This document shows positions 35,693 to 44,900 of a DNA stretch of 64,000 nt, piece after piece (the stretch's first letter is position 1; every line of letters begins with the position of its first letter). Under the pieces are notes generated by a model. That model saw only the letters and a program-made list of their open reading frames with translations. It searched no databases and had not been told where the DNA came from. The stretch is from Sphaerochaeta sp032144095 (GTDB lineage Bacteria; Spirochaetota; Spirochaetia; Sphaerochaetales; Sphaerochaetaceae): NCBI RefSeq assembly GCF_032144095.1, contig NZ_JAVSNJ010000002.1, positions 1 to 64,000 of the forward strand, written 5' to 3'. The position numbers and the translations under genes are program-made.

Positions 35693-37597
35693 ATGAAAGT
35701 ACTGATAGGTGCCTATAGCCAGATCCCAGCAGGTTCTCCAACTCCCGTTTTCGAACGGGCGTTGGTTTCTGTGTTGAAACCTCTGTTGACCTATCTGTAC
35801 AACTCTGAGCAGGATGCTGTACTGCAGCTCTACCTGAGCAGTTTCCTCATGGACTGGTTGGAGAAGAACCATCCTGAAGTCAACATGCTCATATCCGACC
35901 TTGTCAGAAGGGGTAGGGTGGAGCTGCTCTCAGGTTCCTACCACCAGAGTGTCCTCTCCCTGCTCACCCCAAAGGACCGCTCAAACCAGATAGAGATGAA
36001 TACCACCTCCATCCGGAAGCGGTATGCACAGCGAAGCAAGACCCTCTGGTGCTATGGGCAGTATTTCAATCCAGTCTATATCAATACGCTCGCGCTTTGC
36101 TGCATCGACAAGATCGTGATCTCCACCCATAATGCGATCCAGGGGCAGGACTACCTCCAGGAGCCTTTCCAGATGCAGGAATTGGGGAAAAACGTGCAGA
36201 TACTCCCCACTGAAAACGGTGTCAGCCAATTGGTGCAACAGTATGGCTCTGGTGAGATCAGCTTTGGACACCTATTGAGCCGCATCAGGCTTCTGATGAA
36301 TGACCCCTCCAAGAGGTTCTGCTTTCCGATGATCAATATTGACCAACTCTGCCAGGGCAACATAACAGAAGCGCAGAGCGAAGAGCTGTTCTCCCTGTTG
36401 TACAGCTATAGCCCCATCTCCATCGAGGAGGTCAATGATCCCAATGAGCCCACCCAGAGAGGGTATCTGCAGGCAGGCCTCTATGGATATGACAGCCTCA
36501 CCTCTGGTCTCTCCAGCTTCAATGATCTCTTTGTACAGGATGAGTCGCTTCAGTACCTCTATGGAAGATATACCTCCATGTGGGAATCGGCACGCAACTA
36601 CAAGAAGGACAAGGATGTTCGCAAGCGCCTGGAGATCCTGCTGCAAAAAATCTCCATCGGTGCTCCCTACATCTGTGATGCCAATGGCTCCATGCTCCGT
36701 TCCTCGGTGAGGAAGCTTGTCTGGCGCTATCTCAACGAGGCCGATGCCGTACTTTCTGCCCTTCCTGACCATACCTACCCGGTAAGCACTGACTATGATG
36801 GTGATGACCTGGATGAATTCCTTACCATAGGCAAGAACCTCAGCGCAGTCGTTGATGCAAAGGGTGGCTCCTTGAGTGAGCTGACCTACCTACCTTCCCT
36901 CTACAACTACGGCGATACCTTTGTTCCTCTCAAGGGTCTGGGCTCCAGCCGGAACCTCCATGCACCGACTCCCGGAACAAAACAACGGGTATTCACCGAT
37001 GTCTTTTTCCCCATCTCGACCCCCTTGTACGAATACCAGAAGGAGAATGGGCAGCAGTGCATCGACATGGGAAGGGTTGTCTATGATGTCTCGGTACTCG
37101 ACCGCAGAAATACTGAATACCTGGCCCAGGCCAATTGTGATGCCAATCACATCCTGTCCAGCTCCCTTTCCATCGAGAAACGGTTCAAGTTCAGGCAGAA
37201 TACGGTTCTGGTGGAGCTTACCCTCATAAACACAGGCGATGAGACCATCCAGAGCATGTATGGTTGTGAGGTCCCCCTCTCCATAGGTTCCAACAAGCCT
37301 ACGATTTCCTTCTCCCTAATGGAAGAGAGAAAACTCACCCCTTACGAGGAAGCCGAAGTGGTGGTCAATGAGGTAAAGTCCTTCAAGATCTTTGATGAAC
37401 CCAACAATACCATGATCACCCTGGTTTCCGATACTCGCTTTACCTTGCTGAAAGAAGATTATACTATTGACTATAAGACGACGTTGGGTGAGGAAAGCCT
37501 CTACCAACACACCTTATTCATGCCTGTATGGCGGTTGGACCTGGCCCCAGGTGCACATCAGAAGCATACGCTTGGACTAAGGCTGGAACGAAAATAA
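35693..37597 (+). CDS. GH57-like alpha-glucanotransferase family protein, catalytic residues apparently lost
   Basis: The 634-residue protein has the overall plan of GH57 4-alpha-glucanotransferases: an N-terminal barrel with RGRVELLSGSYHQSVLSLL (about 70-88), a central region, and a C-terminal beta domain (about 380-634). Key motifs are altered. The usual first-strand HxQP is YSQIP (about 8-12). The segment carrying the nucleophile Glu (WLTERVWEP in related enzymes, from memory) is WCYGQYFNP (about 117-125). I therefore expect no standard hydrolysis; it may bind glycan. It starts 3 nt after rnfB and is probably co-transcribed with rnf, which is unexplained. Confidence 0.65.
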   Translation: MKVLIGAYSQIPAGSPTPVFERALVSVLKPLLTYLYNSEQDAVLQLYLSSFLMDWLEKNHPEVNMLISDLVRRGRVELLSGSYHQSVLSLLTPKDRSNQIEMNTTSIRKRYAQRSKTLWCYGQYFNPVYINTLALCCIDKIVISTHNAIQGQDYLQEPFQMQELGKNVQILPTENGVSQLVQQYGSGEISFGHLLSRIRLLMNDPSKRFCFPMINIDQLCQGNITEAQSEELFSLLYSYSPISIEEVNDPNEPTQRGYLQAGLYGYDSLTSGLSSFNDLFVQDESLQYLYGRYTSMWESARNYKKDKDVRKRLEILLQKISIGAPYICDANGSMLRSSVRKLVWRYLNEADAVLSALPDHTYPVSTDYDGDDLDEFLTIGKNLSAVVDAKGGSLSELTYLPSLYNYGDTFVPLKGLGSSRNLHAPTPGTKQRVFTDVFFPISTPLYEYQKENGQQCIDMGRVVYDVSVLDRRNTEYLAQANCDANHILSSSLSIEKRFKFRQNTVLVELTLINTGDETIQSMYGCEVPLSIGSNKPTISFSLMEERKLTPYEEAEVVVNEVKSFKIFDEPNNTMITLVSDTRFTLLKEDYTIDYKTTLGEESLYQHTLFMPVWRLDLAPGAHQKHTLGLRLERK

Positions 37598-37612
37598 TAT
37601 TGAGGAGTCCCT

Positions 37613-38717
37613 ATGTATTTCCAGAATAGATCACAGTTTGAGGATATGAAAGAAGAAGCCTATACCGTATGGAGGCGTCTTTGACTCCTCCAACCTGTTG
37701 GAACGAATTTCAGAGTTGGAAAAGAAGACCTTGGAACCAGGATTTTGGGAAGACAAGAAAGGCGCTGAAGCACTGTTCGCCGAGCTCAATGGCCTGAAGG
37801 ATGCCTACTATCCGTGGAAGGAACTCATCGGCAAGATGGACGAAATGGCCGACCTTATTGCGATCTATGCTGATGAACCTGAAAACAAGGAAGAGCAGGA
37901 TGAGATCAATGGCCAGATAGAGGATCTCCAGGAAGAGTACGGCAAGCTCAAGCTCAAGACCCTCCTTGATGGGCAGTTCGACAAGAGCGACTGCTTCCTC
38001 ACCATCCATGCGGGCACCGGCGGGACAGAGGCCAGTGACTGGGCTAGCATGCTCATGCGCATGTATCTTCGCTATTGCGAGCGCAATGGTTTCAAGAACC
38101 AGATCCTCGACCTCCAGGAAGATGAGGGTGGCATCAAGAGTGTTACCATGAAGGTAAGCGGTTCCTATTGCTTTGGCTATCTGAAAGGTGAGGCTGGGGT
38201 GCACCGTCTGGTGCGGATCAGCCCCTTCGATTCACAGAAACGCCGCCATACCTCCTTTAGCAGTGTCTATGCATCCCCTGTGGTGGATGACACCATTGAG
38301 ATTGACCTCAAGCCCGAGGATTACCGACTGGATACCTACCGGGCCGGAGGTGCGGGAGGCCAGCACGTCAACAAGACCGACAGTGCGGTAAGGCTTACCC
38401 ACTTTGCTTCCGGGATCGTGGTACAGTGCCAGAATGAACGTAGCCAAGGGATGAACAAGGAATTGGCCTTCAAGGTGCTCAAGAGCCGGTTGTATGAATA
38501 CTACAGGGAAGAACGTGAAAAGGAACAAAAGAAGACTGCCATCGAGAAAAAAGAGATAACCTGGGGCAGCCAGATCCGTTCCTATGTTTTCCAACCTTAC
38601 ACCATGGTAAAGGACCATAGGACAGGGGAGACCATCGGCAATATTCAGGCGGTCATGGATGGTGCCATAGGCCCATTTATCGAAAGCTATTTGCGGTGGT
38701 CGAAAAAGGAGGCATAG
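37613..38717 (+). CDS. prfB: Peptide chain release factor 2, made by programmed +1 frameshift
   Basis: ATG 37613, behind GAGGAG, opens a 23-codon frame that ends at an in-frame TGA (37682-37684). A +1 shift at CTT TGA C continues in the main frame as DSSNLLERISELEKK to 38717, about 367 residues. The main frame carries the RF2 anticodon-like SPF (in RISPFDSQKRRH) and the GGQ motif RAGGAGGQHVNKTDSAVRL. It terminates translation at UGA and UAA. An AGGAGGCG-type element (GGAGG 37671-37675) just ahead of the slip matches the classic RF2 autoregulation site. Confidence 0.95.
37671..37685 (+). promoter_or_regulatory. prfB programmed frameshift site
   Basis: GGAGG (37671-37675), then the slip codon CTT (37679-37681), stop TGA (37682-37684) and C. 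The layout (internal Shine-Dalgarno, CUU, UGA, C) is the conserved +1 recoding signal. Low RF2 levels slow termination at UGA and favour the shift. Confidence 0.93.
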
Positions 38718-38719
38718 GG

Positions 38720-39994
38720 GTGAGGCTGTTCCCGCTTAGGTTGGCAGTCATGGGCATGCTCCTGGTATGCCTGCCTTTGTTTGGCGAGCAGGTCTCCTAT
38801 TCCGTCGGCATCCTCTCCTTGCAAAGTGGCACCGAGGCTTTGGAAAGTTTTGTGCAAGAGGTTGGCACAGGATATGCCAACCTCTTCACTATTGCACCTA
38901 CTTCCTATTCTGAGTATCTGCTTGCAAAGCAGGAAAGATCTTCTGAGATGATGAAAAACGAAACCATCTCCCTCTCCTATGCCAAGCATTCCCCCCTGGA
39001 GCTGGAAAAGGCTTCCAAGGCAGAGCTGCCTGCCCTGGTCGAACCCCCATATCCTCTTGGTGTGACCTACCGCACCTTTCCCTTTGAGGAAAAACGAGCA
39101 ACGATGTTGGGGACGTTTGAGGCTTCCCGACCTTGGTTTTGTTCCAAGGAAGGTCTGGATGCCCTGCTGTTGATACAGACGACAGAACTTGCCTCCGTAA
39201 AGCGAATCAGGCTCTTCTGGTATGATGCGCCTTCTTCCAGTACAAGACTTATCTTTGACCAGGTGGTCGTAAAGCAGGACCTGAGGGAGAAGAAAGAGGA
39301 TATCGCCCTGGCTTTGCTGCAAAGGACAGCCGGATCAGATGCCTCGATGCTTGTGTTCGACCAGCTTGGTCCTGCAGTGAGGATAGAGGCAAACAATGAG
39401 GACCTCATCCTGAGCGGCTCCCATACCCTGGTAAAGCCAGGGGAATTAGTACTCACCCTCTCCAGTGTTGGATATGCCAGCCGTACGGTCAGCCTGACGG
39501 TGCAGCCTGGTACGATCACCCACATCCCAGGTTCGCTGAAACCATTGGATCTGGGCTCCATCGAGCTTGTTTCACCCTTTGGCGCGAGCAACTGGTATGT
39601 ACAGGGATCCTTCCTCGGCAATGCATCAAGCATTACCCTTGGCCAGTACTCCCTCCCCATGCTTGTCGTTGCCCAGAAGGATGGGTTTGCAAGCAAGACC
39701 ATCCAACTCCAGAGTCCCACGGACTCGCTTCTTGTCGAACTCAAACCTGAATGGATGAGCAGTGTTGAGCTCCTTGAGGAAAAACAGAGGGGCTTCTATA
39801 AAAGTTTGCGAAATACTATGCTGGTTTTTGGACTCTATGTGGCTTGTTCCACACTCTCTGAAACGTTCGAGGTGGCAAACCCGTTGTGGCAGCCACTGCT
39901 GGTTGCGACAAGTGGCTTTGCCCTTGTCTCCTCCTTGCAAACAATCATGAATCTTGCTTCCTATGCATCCCTTGCTGGGTCAAGCGTACGGTAG
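38720..39994 (+). CDS. Exported protein with PEGA-like domain
   Basis: The 424-residue protein starts at GTG 38720 with AAGGAGG upstream, 3 nt after prfB. A signal peptide (MRLFPLRLAVMGMLLVCLPLFG) is followed by EQVSYSVGILSLQSG. Residues about 230-300 contain a beta-rich module (LVLTLSSVGYASRTVSLTV) resembling PEGA domains of extracellular and envelope proteins. Residues about 355-415 contain two hydrophobic stretches that may anchor it. No enzymatic motif is seen. It probably acts in the cell envelope; the function is unknown. Confidence 0.65.
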   Translation: MRLFPLRLAVMGMLLVCLPLFGEQVSYSVGILSLQSGTEALESFVQEVGTGYANLFTIAPTSYSEYLLAKQERSSEMMKNETISLSYAKHSPLELEKASKAELPALVEPPYPLGVTYRTFPFEEKRATMLGTFEASRPWFCSKEGLDALLLIQTTELASVKRIRLFWYDAPSSSTRLIFDQVVVKQDLREKKEDIALALLQRTAGSDASMLVFDQLGPAVRIEANNEDLILSGSHTLVKPGELVLTLSSVGYASRTVSLTVQPGTITHIPGSLKPLDLGSIELVSPFGASNWYVQGSFLGNASSITLGQYSLPMLVVAQKDGFASKTIQLQSPTDSLLVELKPEWMSSVELLEEKQRGFYKSLRNTMLVFGLYVACSTLSETFEVANPLWQPLLVATSGFALVSSLQTIMNLASYASLAGSSVR

Positions 39995-40013
39995 CACTCT
40001 GTTGGAGAATGCA

Positions 40014-40883
40014 ATGCTGAAAGGATTTGGTTCAAGGCTAAAGGCCCTGTTTGGAGTCAAGAGCTTCAATGAGAAGTTCTATGAGGATCTTGAGGATTTC
40101 CTGATAGAGGGGGATCTGGGGGCAACGCTTGCCATGGAAATATCCGATGAGTTGCGCAAGGTAGCAAAAAGTGAAAAGCCTGCCACACAACAGGACCTCC
40201 AGCAGATGATGAAACGCCTGCTCGCTACAAAGGTAGAGGCGTACACCCCTGAAATAGACAAGAACAGCCTGACGGTGTTCCTGATCCTCGGGGTCAACGG
40301 GGTTGGAAAGACCACCTCCATCGCCAAGATGGCAAAGATGTACAAGGACCAGGGCTATGATGTCATGCTTGCTGCCGGGGATACCTTCCGCGCTGCCGCC
40401 ATTGACCAACTTGAAGTACATGCCCAGCGACTTGGCTGCAGGATCGTCAAGCAAAAGAATGGCAGTGACCCTGGCTCTGTGGTCTATGATGCCATCACCT
40501 CTGCCCAAGCCAAGGGGGAACAGCTGATCCTTGTCGACACTGCAGGGCGAATGCACAACAAGGAGAACCTGCTTCGGGAACTCTCCAAGATAGACAAGGT
40601 CGTAAAGAGTAGGGGTGTTGATGAGGCGCACTACAAGAAGTTCCTGGTGATCGACAGCACGACCGGACAGAATGGGATCAGCCAGGCTGACCTCTTCAAT
40701 CAGGCTGTCAAGCTCGATGCCTTGATCCTCTCCAAGTATGACTCGCTTGCAAAGGGTGGTGCACTGGTCCAGATCGGCCAGAAGTTCGGCATCCCCATCT
40801 CCTTTGTGGGAACAGGGGAGACCTACTCGGACATGCATCCTTTCGACAAGGACGAATTTCTCGACACCTTGGTAGGCCTATGA
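40014..40883 (+). CDS. ftsY: Signal recognition particle receptor FtsY
   Basis: The 289-residue SRP GTPase starts at ATG 40014 after GGAG. It has an N domain (about 1-80) and the GTPase motifs GVNGVGKTTSIAK (about 93-105), DTFRAAA, DTAGRMHNKENLL (about 180-192) and TGETYSDMHPF (about 270-280). It docks ribosome-SRP complexes at the membrane. The long acidic A domain of E. coli FtsY is absent, giving a compact receptor. Its last codon overlaps the next gene (ATGA). Confidence 0.93.
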   Translation: MLKGFGSRLKALFGVKSFNEKFYEDLEDFLIEGDLGATLAMEISDELRKVAKSEKPATQQDLQQMMKRLLATKVEAYTPEIDKNSLTVFLILGVNGVGKTTSIAKMAKMYKDQGYDVMLAAGDTFRAAAIDQLEVHAQRLGCRIVKQKNGSDPGSVVYDAITSAQAKGEQLILVDTAGRMHNKENLLRELSKIDKVVKSRGVDEAHYKKFLVIDSTTGQNGISQADLFNQAVKLDALILSKYDSLAKGGALVQIGQKFGIPISFVGTGETYSDMHPFDKDEFLDTLVGL

Positions 40884-41848
40884 GAAGGCTATCCTCCTTG
40901 CTGCTGTTCCTGTTGCTAGTTTCTTCCCTGCCAGCCCATCAGGATCTGGTATCCAACAGTATCGGACAGCAAAGAGGCAGCTATGGGCAGGATAGCGAGT
41001 ATAGACTCACCCTCGATGGGGAGAGCTCGATACTCTTCCATCTTGAAGCCCCTGTTTGGGAAAAGACGGAGAGGCAGGAGGGTAGTGCCCTGATTGTCAG
41101 TACCCACACCTTCTCCGATGATTCGGTGAAAACAGAGCACTATCTGGACAACCGCCTCATCTCGGAGGCCGAAGGGAACACCACCCGCTACTTCTACTAT
41201 GAGGATAGCGGTATCCTGGGAAAGACCACCGTGGTGGAAGATGGCCTTCTCCTTGAGATGGAACTCTATGCCTACGATGCCATAACCAAAGGCCTGAGTG
41301 GGATCCTCACCATAACAAAAACAGGAACTTCCATCTCCTATTTTGACAGTTCATCCTCCAAAAGCTGGTTCTCCTACCTCAAGGATGGTCAGTTTGAGAA
41401 GGTACTCCAGGTAACGCCCAACCTTCAGGCCAAGGAGGTCTGGAACAGGGATACGCTTTTGGAGTCGGTAAGGATTGCCTACCTCCCACAGGGAGGCCTT
41501 GAGCTGACAACAGAGAGAAACGGCCAGGAGGTACGGGAGGTGTATGACGAGCACGGACTACTCATATCTCGCATTTCTCCTTCCCTAACGACTGGATACC
41601 GGTATAATGATGAACGGGTCCTTGTTGAGGAGAGTGAGGAGGATCTGAAGGGATCGAGGCGGGTATCGGTCTATGTGGAGGGCAGGCGCGTGCAGGAAAA
41701 GCTCTATAGGGATACAAACCTCGAGAAGGAGACACGCTTTTTTGAGGACAAGGGAAAGGTCGAGACCTTGTATGACAACAATCTCCCCTATTGTGACATC
41801 ACCTACGCTCTGGATGGCAACCGTGTGCTCTCCATCAGGTACAGGTAG
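40880..41848 (+). CDS. Exported protein with YD/MORN-like repeats
   Basis: The 322-residue protein has a signal peptide MRRLSSLLLFLLLVSSLPAHQ and no Cys lipobox. The mature part consists of short beta-hairpin repeats of the type YxxDxLLESVRI...G...ER, GLLISR..TGYRYNDE and TRFFEDKGKVETLYDN, similar to repeats in YD-repeat and YwqK/MORN-like proteins. It overlaps ftsY by 4 nt and lies 5 nt before a Lol-type permease, so it may work with the lipoprotein export genes. The function is unknown. Confidence 0.7.
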   Translation: MRRLSSLLLFLLLVSSLPAHQDLVSNSIGQQRGSYGQDSEYRLTLDGESSILFHLEAPVWEKTERQEGSALIVSTHTFSDDSVKTEHYLDNRLISEAEGNTTRYFYYEDSGILGKTTVVEDGLLLEMELYAYDAITKGLSGILTITKTGTSISYFDSSSSKSWFSYLKDGQFEKVLQVTPNLQAKEVWNRDTLLESVRIAYLPQGGLELTTERNGQEVREVYDEHGLLISRISPSLTTGYRYNDERVLVEESEEDLKGSRRVSVYVEGRRVQEKLYRDTNLEKETRFFEDKGKVETLYDNNLPYCDITYALDGNRVLSIRYR

Positions 41849-41853
41849 CCTGT

Positions 41854-43020
41854 ATGATGGTATTTTTGGCAAGGCGGTATGCGTTCTCCTCAGAGAACCG
41901 GCATAGGATCACCAGTGTACGCATTGCATCTGGCCTTGCCCTCTGTCTGTTTGCCATAACGATGGTGTTGGCGTTCATGCAAGCCTTACAGACCAACCAG
42001 TTTGAGGACATCAGGACATTTGAGTCGTTTGATGTCCATATCCCACTCTCCTTTACCGACCTCAAAAAAGGCGCTGCCTTGGTAGGGGAGCTGCAAGAGC
42101 TTCCGCTGGTTGACCATGCCTTCCTCTACAGCGAGATACCTGTCCTTCTCCAGGGGCTTGATGGTTCTACCCTTGCAGGGAGGATCCGTGCCATCGAAAG
42201 CAAGGGGCCCTTCGCTGAACAGCTGCATCCCTATCGCGGGCAGCTCTTTACCCCGGGAACCCTTGCCTCATCCTACCTGCATCTTTCCTCAGTGAAACTA
42301 GGGGAGAGCGTGGAGGTAACCCTCCTGAAGAAGGGCAAGCAGGCTACGGTGATCCCCACCCAGAAAAGCCTCACTGTCGGATCCATCTTCTATACGTCGA
42401 TGTACGACTTTGATAGCAGCACCTTCCTTACCGATCTTCCGACCCTCTATTCGCTCAATGAGAATGCCCCTCTTTCTGTTGGGATATTCTCTTCTGCAAA
42501 GAGTGAGGCTGTGGCAAGGCAGGTCAGGCAGATGGATCCTACCCTTGAGCCTGTAACCTGGAAAGAGGCCAATGCTTCCTTGTATGGGGCGATGCAATTG
42601 GAACAGGGCATGATGGCCCTGATGTTGTTCTTGATGATTGTCGTCATTCTCATCCACATCCGAAACAGCTCGAAACGTCTTCTTTTGGCCAAGCAGAGGG
42701 AGATTGCGATGCTTCGGTCGATGGGGCTGCCCAAGAGGCGGGTACAGCAGCTCTTTGTTCTGCAAGCATTGATCGTCTCTGCAGTAGGGGCGATCAGTGG
42801 TGGTTTGCTCTCCTTCTGTGGGGTCCTGGCCTATCCTGCCTTTTCCGAGTATATCTACACAAGCCTTGGTGTTCACCTCAAGCTGGTGATAAGGCCGCTT
42901 GATTTGCTTTTCCTGGTGGTCCTCGTCCTTTTCTTCAGCGGCATTGCCTCCTATCTGGGGACACGCCGGATCCTGAAGGCCGATATCATGGAGATGTTTG
43001 CACATGATGAAGTCCAATGA
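41854..43020 (+). CDS. LolC/LolE-like lipoprotein-releasing ABC permease (first copy)
   Basis: The 388-residue protein has an N-terminal membrane segment (about 27-45), a large periplasmic domain (about 46-250) and three C-terminal segments (about 252-272, 300-325, 348-370), the FtsX/MacB-type topology of LolC/E. LLLAKQREIAMLRSMGLPKRRVQQLF is the coupling-loop signature. It forms a heterodimer with the permease at 43699 and the ATPase between them, probably extracting lipoproteins from the inner membrane. MacB-type export is an alternative. Confidence 0.8.
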   Translation: MMVFLARRYAFSSENRHRITSVRIASGLALCLFAITMVLAFMQALQTNQFEDIRTFESFDVHIPLSFTDLKKGAALVGELQELPLVDHAFLYSEIPVLLQGLDGSTLAGRIRAIESKGPFAEQLHPYRGQLFTPGTLASSYLHLSSVKLGESVEVTLLKKGKQATVIPTQKSLTVGSIFYTSMYDFDSSTFLTDLPTLYSLNENAPLSVGIFSSAKSEAVARQVRQMDPTLEPVTWKEANASLYGAMQLEQGMMALMLFLMIVVILIHIRNSSKRLLLAKQREIAMLRSMGLPKRRVQQLFVLQALIVSAVGAISGGLLSFCGVLAYPAFSEYIYTSLGVHLKLVIRPLDLLFLVVLVLFFSGIASYLGTRRILKADIMEMFAHDEVQ

Positions 43021-43702
43021 AGTTCTCTCCCTACAGGGGGTTGGCAAGAGTTTTCCTGCTACGGCCCGCGGCGGGGAGCCTATTGAGATCCTTGATTCCA
43101 TTAATCTCAGCCTGTTTTCAGCAACCAGCGTTGCCATTACGGGGAAGAGTGGTTCCGGGAAAAGTACGATGCTGCAAATCAGTGCCGGACTGCTCTCACC
43201 CCAGAGGGGGAAGGTGCTCTTTTCAGGCCAGGACCTCACAGCCCTCGGGGACGATAAGCTCAGCACGATTAGGAGCCGTTCGATGGGGTTCATTTTCCAA
43301 AGCAGCCTCTTGCTCGATGACTTCACAGCCCTGGAAAATGTAGCAGTCCCTGCCATGATCGCTGGCATTCCCCAGAGGGTGGCAAAGAAAAGGGCCAAAA
43401 AACTGCTGGAGAGCGTTGGGCTGGGGGACCGGTTGGACCACAAGAGTGACCAGCTGTCAGGAGGGGAGAGGCAGCGGGTTGCAATTGCCAGGGCACTGGT
43501 CAATGACCCGCTGATCCTGTTTGCCGATGAGCCCACAGGTTCCCTGGATGAGAGGAACGCAGAGCTTATCGAGAACATGTTGTTCGCCATGGTTGCCGAA
43601 AAAGAGGTTGCCCTGATGCTCATTACCCACAACAAGGCCTTTGCCCTTCGTTGCGACCGGGTCTATAACCTCCACAACCGATCTCTGGAGGTTGTACAGT
43701 GA
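43004..43702 (+). CDS. lolD: LolD-like ABC transporter ATP-binding protein
   Basis: The 232-residue ATPase has Walker A GKSGSGKST (about 43-51), signature LSGGERQRVAIARAL (about 147-161), Walker B LFADEPTGSLD and the THNK switch. The E-P-T-G-S-L-D run is typical of the LolD/MacB/FtsE group. It overlaps the upstream permease; ATG 43004 or 43007 is preferred over TTG 42998. Its stop shares GTGA with the next gene's GTG start. Confidence 0.87.
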   Translation: MMKSNEVLSLQGVGKSFPATARGGEPIEILDSINLSLFSATSVAITGKSGSGKSTMLQISAGLLSPQRGKVLFSGQDLTALGDDKLSTIRSRSMGFIFQSSLLLDDFTALENVAVPAMIAGIPQRVAKKRAKKLLESVGLGDRLDHKSDQLSGGERQRVAIARALVNDPLILFADEPTGSLDERNAELIENMLFAMVAEKEVALMLITHNKAFALRCDRVYNLHNRSLEVVQ

Positions 43703-44874
43703 GCTCAGCGCTGGTCTCCATGCTCATATCCCGCAAGCTTGGCATCCACAGTAGCCGTTCTGCAAAGAAACGGATCCTGTACAATGTCTTGCTGGTCACC
43801 CTGGTAGTTGCATCCCTGGTATTTGCCCAGCTCTTCGTTGTCTCGATGAGCAATGGCATTGCCAACAAGTATGCACTGCTGGGCAATGGCCATCTGCAGG
43901 TGCATGAGAAACCTGGGACCACTATACCCACCCATCCTGAAATTGTCGATGTACAGCTGGTAGCCCAGACCTTTTCCTTGGTATATAGCCCTTCCAAAAA
44001 CCTCATGGTCCGCCTCAAGGGGGTGGAGAGCTCCTATTTCAACGAAGAGAGGAAGCAGGCGCTGACCTTCCTTGACCCCCCTCTCGATGCCAATGGTTCC
44101 ACGCTGCCCCAAGTCCTACTGAGCACGACACTTGCCAACCTATTGGGCGTAGGGCAGGGGGACAGGATTGCCCTGATGATGATCAACAACACTAGCTTGA
44201 GGCCCCAGCTTTGCATCGTAGGGAACCTCTATGATTCTGGGTACAAGGAACTGGATGAGAATCTGATGTTTTGTGACATCTCCCTGATGGAGAAGCTCTT
44301 CTCCACCAAGGCCGATACCTATTATGAAATTCTTGTTGCGAACAATGCCATTAGGCCTGTCCGCCAGTTTCTGGAGGGGGAAGGGCTTTCCGTGACCTCC
44401 TGGGACCAGGAGAACTATGCTGTGGCAACCAACCTCGAGACCAGCCGGCAGGCTGTATTGGGGGTCATGATCGTCGTTGCAATCCTCTGTGGGTATTTCA
44501 TCAGCGAACTGAGTAGGGAACTGATCGAGGATGACAAGAACAGGATTGCCCTGCTCAAGCTGCTTGGGGCAAGCAACGCTCTCGTAAGGAGTGTATATTT
44601 CTCCACTGTGATGATAGTTACCCTCATCTCGATCCTGCTTGGGACTGCGCTGGGAATCCTGCTGGGTCTCAATCTGGGATCGATGCTGTCATGGCTCGCC
44701 CTCCGCTCGATTCCCGCACTTTCCTTTTACCTGCTGGACTTTCCCGTCACCATTCCCCTTCTCGATATTGCTAAGATTGTCCTGGTTCTTGTCCTGGTCA
44801 GTGCCTTGTCGGTTGTCTGGAGCATACGAAGAGTGAGGAAGATTCCCTTGTTGCAGAGTACCCGCTTTGACTAA
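43699..44874 (+). CDS. LolC/LolE-like lipoprotein-releasing ABC permease (second copy)
   Basis: The 391-residue protein starts at GTG 43699. It has one N-terminal membrane helix (about 28-48), a periplasmic domain with GNGHLQVHEKPG, and three C-terminal helices. The loop DKNRIALLKLLGASNALVRSVYFSTVMIV resembles the LolC/E coupling region. It pairs with the first permease and LolD. It is only about as similar to the first copy as expected of LolC versus LolE. It closes the apparent prfB-to-lol cluster; no terminator is seen and the rnz promoter overlaps its end. Confidence 0.8.
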   Translation: MSSALVSMLISRKLGIHSSRSAKKRILYNVLLVTLVVASLVFAQLFVVSMSNGIANKYALLGNGHLQVHEKPGTTIPTHPEIVDVQLVAQTFSLVYSPSKNLMVRLKGVESSYFNEERKQALTFLDPPLDANGSTLPQVLLSTTLANLLGVGQGDRIALMMINNTSLRPQLCIVGNLYDSGYKELDENLMFCDISLMEKLFSTKADTYYEILVANNAIRPVRQFLEGEGLSVTSWDQENYAVATNLETSRQAVLGVMIVVAILCGYFISELSRELIEDDKNRIALLKLLGASNALVRSVYFSTVMIVTLISILLGTALGILLGLNLGSMLSWLALRSIPALSFYLLDFPVTIPLLDIAKIVLVLVLVSALSVVWSIRRVRKIPLLQSTRFD

Positions 44875-44894
44875 GCTAGGTTTTTCTATATACT
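44867..44894 (+). promoter_or_regulatory. Promoter of rnz placing +1 at the start codon
   Basis: TTGACT (44867-44872), a 16-nt spacer and TATACT (44889-44894) are followed by 6 nt (ACCACC) and ATG 44901. Both boxes are near consensus. No Shine-Dalgarno precedes the ATG. The -35 box overlaps the end of the Lol permease gene. Confidence 0.65.
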
Positions 44895-44900
44895 ACCACC

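Noticed and set aside
42298..43635. Long antisense open frame (about 445 codons) opposite the Lol permease and LolD
   Set aside because: It lies wholly over two genes with clear ABC motifs, has no family-like sequence, and is explained by codon bias of the sense genes.
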